A stretch of DNA of 64,000 nt from Candidatus Omnitrophica bacterium UBA6233 (GTDB lineage Bacteria; Omnitrophota; Gorgyraeia; Gygaellales; Profunditerraquicolaceae). Below are more model-generated notes on this DNA. The model saw nothing but the letters and a program-made list of their open reading frames with translations. It ran no database searches and was not told the DNA's origin. The stretch's first letter is position 1. The DNA is not shown here. The DNA lies in contig DJWJ01000026.1 of NCBI GenBank assembly GCA_002440965.1, forward strand, positions 62,001-126,000. The letters are read 5' to 3'.

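Noticed and set aside
1..64000. Many ATG-to-stop frames of 60-220 codons on the plus strand, mostly in one frame
   Set aside because: They mirror the giant minus-strand gene: nearly all lie in the same antisense phase, are Ser/Phe/Leu-rich, and lack ribosome binding sites or domains.
1..64000. rRNA, tRNA, CRISPR arrays and insertion sequences
   Set aside because: No tRNA-like cloverleaf with CCA context, no regularly spaced repeats with unique spacers, no transposase motifs and no terminal inverted repeats were seen.

Overview
The whole window appears to be the inside of one gigantic protein-coding gene on the minus strand. Read right to left, in the frame whose codons occupy window positions 3n+1 to 3n+3, I found no TAA, TAG or TGA from 63999 down to 1. 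That is about 21,333 codons with neither the true start nor the stop in view. The translation looks like real protein almost throughout, and recognisable domains stay in this one frame from one edge to the other. Open frames of this size are known mainly from Omnitrophota (formerly OP3), for example Candidatus Velamenicoccus archaeovorus. An omnitrophote or a related small predatory or host-attached bacterium is my best guess, by inference only; no rRNA or other marker gene is present.

Layout in the direction of translation (high to low coordinates). 64-60.4 kb: a membrane anchor, coiled coil with a perfect 21-nt repeat, and unrecognised Ala/Gly-rich domains. 60.4-59.7 kb: an odd junction where the giant frame stays open but two small genes with near-perfect ribosome binding sites sit out of frame. 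59.4-52.8 kb: an M15/VanY-like peptidase domain, a PTS enzyme I-like PEP-utilising domain, a signal-like membrane segment, a carbohydrate-binding-like domain and a glycoside hydrolase TIM barrel. 52.8-38.8 kb: coiled coils, a large beta-rich region and a long membrane region. 38.7-36.5 kb: a UDP-sugar pyrophosphorylase-like domain. 35.8-29.5 kb: GNAT, a lipobox, HEAT repeats, a HETIH peptidase-like domain, an HD domain and a DUF1152-like domain. 29.5-24.4 kb: two copies of a short module flanking a pyruvate phosphate dikinase-like unit, then a second GNAT, a NadD-like nucleotidyltransferase and a uridine-kinase-like P-loop domain. 24.4-13.6 kb: membrane segments, two ROK-type sugar kinase domains, a tandem 0.75-kb duplication, an aminoglycoside phosphotransferase-type kinase, an HD domain and an apparently complete isopropylmalate/homocitrate synthase domain. 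13.2-9.9 kb: a GH94-type phosphorylase-like unit. 9.9-3.6 kb: signal-like segments, membrane helices, a GHKL ATPase and a HELVH peptidase. 3.6-0 kb: a charged helical linker, a VWA domain with intact MIDAS residues, and the start of a tandem AAA array, an arrangement recalling midasin or MoxR/VWA systems.

Two themes stand out. First, enzymes normally made as separate cytoplasmic proteins are strung between membrane helices and at least six segments that look like internal Sec signal peptides ending in AxA, plus one lipobox. This is what a membrane-threaded polyprotein cut into many products could look like. Second, the recognisable enzymes cluster around glycan attack and hexose-phosphate chemistry (phosphorylase, sugar kinases, nucleotide-sugar synthesis, PEP-linked phosphotransfer). 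Both themes are inference from hand translation; no database search was possible.
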